Origin: Petrolisthes cinctipes
Lineage: Eukaryota > Arthropoda > Malacostraca > Decapoda > Porcellanidae
Assembly (NCBI GenBank): GCA_033782935.1
Contig: JAWQEG010000511.1
Location: 1-64,000 of the forward strand
Reading direction: 5' to 3'
Length of the DNA stretch: 64,000 bases
This document shows positions 62,722-64,000 of the stretch, one piece after another; position 1 is the stretch's first letter, and each line of letters begins with the position of its first letter. The notes beneath the pieces are model-generated. The model worked only from the letters and a program-made list of their open reading frames with translations. It had not been told where the DNA came from and did no database searches. The translations under genes and the position numbers were made by a program.

Positions 62722-62918
62722 TTATTGCCACAATCCTATAACCACCGACACTTCCCTTCCATTGTGCAAATAAATCTGTATCATATCAAAATATAATCAT
62801 ACAACAACACCTTACGTCAACTCAACCTATTCAGTTATGATACACGTGTTGTTCTTTATTACCAAGATATTTACTATGATGGAAGGAAAGTGTCGGTGGA
62901 TATTTGATTGTGGCTGTA
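62722..62918 (+). mobile_element. MITE family D, copy D8
   Basis: TTGCCACAATCCTATAACC to TTGATTGTGGCTGTA; left terminus mutated, 20-bp central deletion. Confidence 0.85.
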
Positions 62919-63157
62919 CTGTAGCTCTGTATATCTCTCTACAGTAAAGCCGTCTTCCATGTTACGTGTTTTGTTACCCTTTTCTACCCAAACCATGCAC
63001 GATGTAGTCTACCAGTCTTGCTATTTATACAGTGTAGATAATTAACTAACTTGTCAAAATCCATTTAATGCATTTATATTAATTAAGCTGTAATTTAGTT
63101 CGTTCGTTCTGGATGCGTTTGGTGATGTTTCAGAGTTTATTTACTTGAACTCAGACA

Positions 63158-63360
63158 TACAGCCTAAATCAAATAACCAACGACACTTTCCATCCATCGT
63201 GCAAATAAATCAGTATCATATCAAAATATAATCATACAACACCTTACGTCAACTCAACCCCCTCAATTATTATTATGAGGTGCACATGTGTTGTTCTTTA
63301 TTACCAAGATATTTACTGCGATGAAAGGAAAGATTCAGTGGATATTTGATTGTGGCTTTG
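63158..63360 (+). mobile_element. MITE family D, copy D9
   Basis: TACAGCCTAAATCAAATAAC to ATTTGATTGTGGCTT; the centre lacks GCTGCAAAATCATAC. Confidence 0.85.
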
Positions 63361-63591
63361 CCGTCTCTAAAACAAAATACACACTCTCTCTCTCCACACC
63401 ATCACCACAATTTATCACTCTGCAGTTAACATGTGTTATCCTGGGCTGTGTTTTCTCATCCTTGTGCCGGAGTTTATTTCTGAAGTGGTTTGCATAAAAA
63501 AGTAAATAAAAACACACACACACTGTCGATATTTCCACCACCGTATTGCCATCCTTTTTATGTGTGTTCTTCCAATCTCTCAAACGTACCC

Positions 63592-63634
<43 letters not shown>

Positions 63635-64000
63635 AAGATACAATATATCCTCTTATACCATTGTAGCCAATGTTATATTAAGGAAATGCTTACATCAAGG
63701 ATAAAAGAAAAAAAAGTTAGTTTCTTACCTTGGGATGATAATGCTACTACGGTACTACTCCTACTACTAATAATTATCCTAGCTGTTCACGCGTCTGTCC
63801 TACTTGTCCTTCTCTCTGCCACAAAACTCAGGCTCAAGACAAACCCAGGCAACGTTAGTCAGTCAGTCCAGCCCGAGAAAACGTGATTATTATTACATAT
63901 TTCTTTCGTTCCTCGTTCTCGTTGCTCCGTGTGGATTCGTGGTCATCTTTGCAAATGAGTTGAAGGACAGAGTTTTTACATGTTTTCTTCGTCCTTCGTT
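63361..64000. other. Unassigned right edge with (CA)n
   Basis: (CA)n at 63595-63632. A plus frame to 63886 reads TTVLLLLLIIILAVHASVLL after MLTSRIKEKK, but has no recognisable family and depends partly on the repeat. Confidence 0.35.

Noticed and set aside
63560..63886. ORF with LRLKTNPGN, reminiscent of a 2A-like NPGP peptide seen in some retrotransposon ORFs
   Set aside because: The required D-x-E-x-NPGP pattern is absent (NPGN, no acidic pair) and no reverse transcriptase or ORF1 follows in the window.

Overview
This is an animal nuclear window, most likely from a decapod crustacean or another SSR-rich arthropod. Signs of this are very long AG, TC, CA, TA and ATT microsatellites, short interstitial TTAGG arrays (the arthropod telomere repeat), CR1-clade retrotransposons, tRNA-derived SINEs and very dense MITEs. 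No operons or bacterial genes are present. The species call is inference.

The only host coding sequence I can support is at the left edge. Positions 443-640 (+) hold the terminal exon of a fibroblast growth factor (FGF) gene: phase-0 acceptor, 65 codons, stop. The earlier exons lie left of the window. Everything to the right is its 3' flank or another intergenic or intronic region. A relatively repeat-poor stretch at 48.4-49.9 kb has a TATA/initiator-like pair and may hold an unrecognised gene start, but this is weak.

The rest is a nested mosaic of mobile elements. Three related short families, named A, B and C here, use TTAA target sites, are 150-165 bp long and share an internal fold-back stem (CCACGAAACA...TGTTTCGTGG). 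About 32 A, 24 B and 16 C copies are present, many joined end to end through one shared TTAA, with a recurrent A-C-A compound. Family D (about 215 bp, TA sites, mariner-like), family E (about 240 bp, 3-bp target duplications, Harbinger-like), family F (about 200 bp, TCAA tail), several rarer hairpin elements (G-K), a piggyBac-like element (1464-2046), a 1.46-kb GGGCCGG element (37019-38478), a 1.63-kb element with a large internal palindrome (41706-43340) and two tRNA-derived SINE families fill most of the remainder. Strand conventions: A+ begins with the GATGTAGTCAG half; B+ begins with the half carrying TTGATTCCTCC and CCAGGAAACAGG; C is almost symmetrical.

Retrotransposon coding remnants are CR1-1 (22093-23891, +), CR1-2 (40061-45369, -, with SGNH-type ORF1, endonuclease and reverse transcriptase, split by the 1.63-kb element), CR1-3 (54022-55366, -, reverse transcriptase core deleted), a CR1 3' end in inverted tail-to-tail arrangement (53691-54034, +), and two remnants of another non-LTR family (2528-2830, - and 5938-7241, +). 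All are broken. Nesting gives a relative chronology: CR1-2 sits in a polypurine array and was hit by the 1.63-kb element; a C copy was followed by A, which was split by the GGGCCGG element; D sits inside C; E sits inside A and C; a B-B pair sits inside A.
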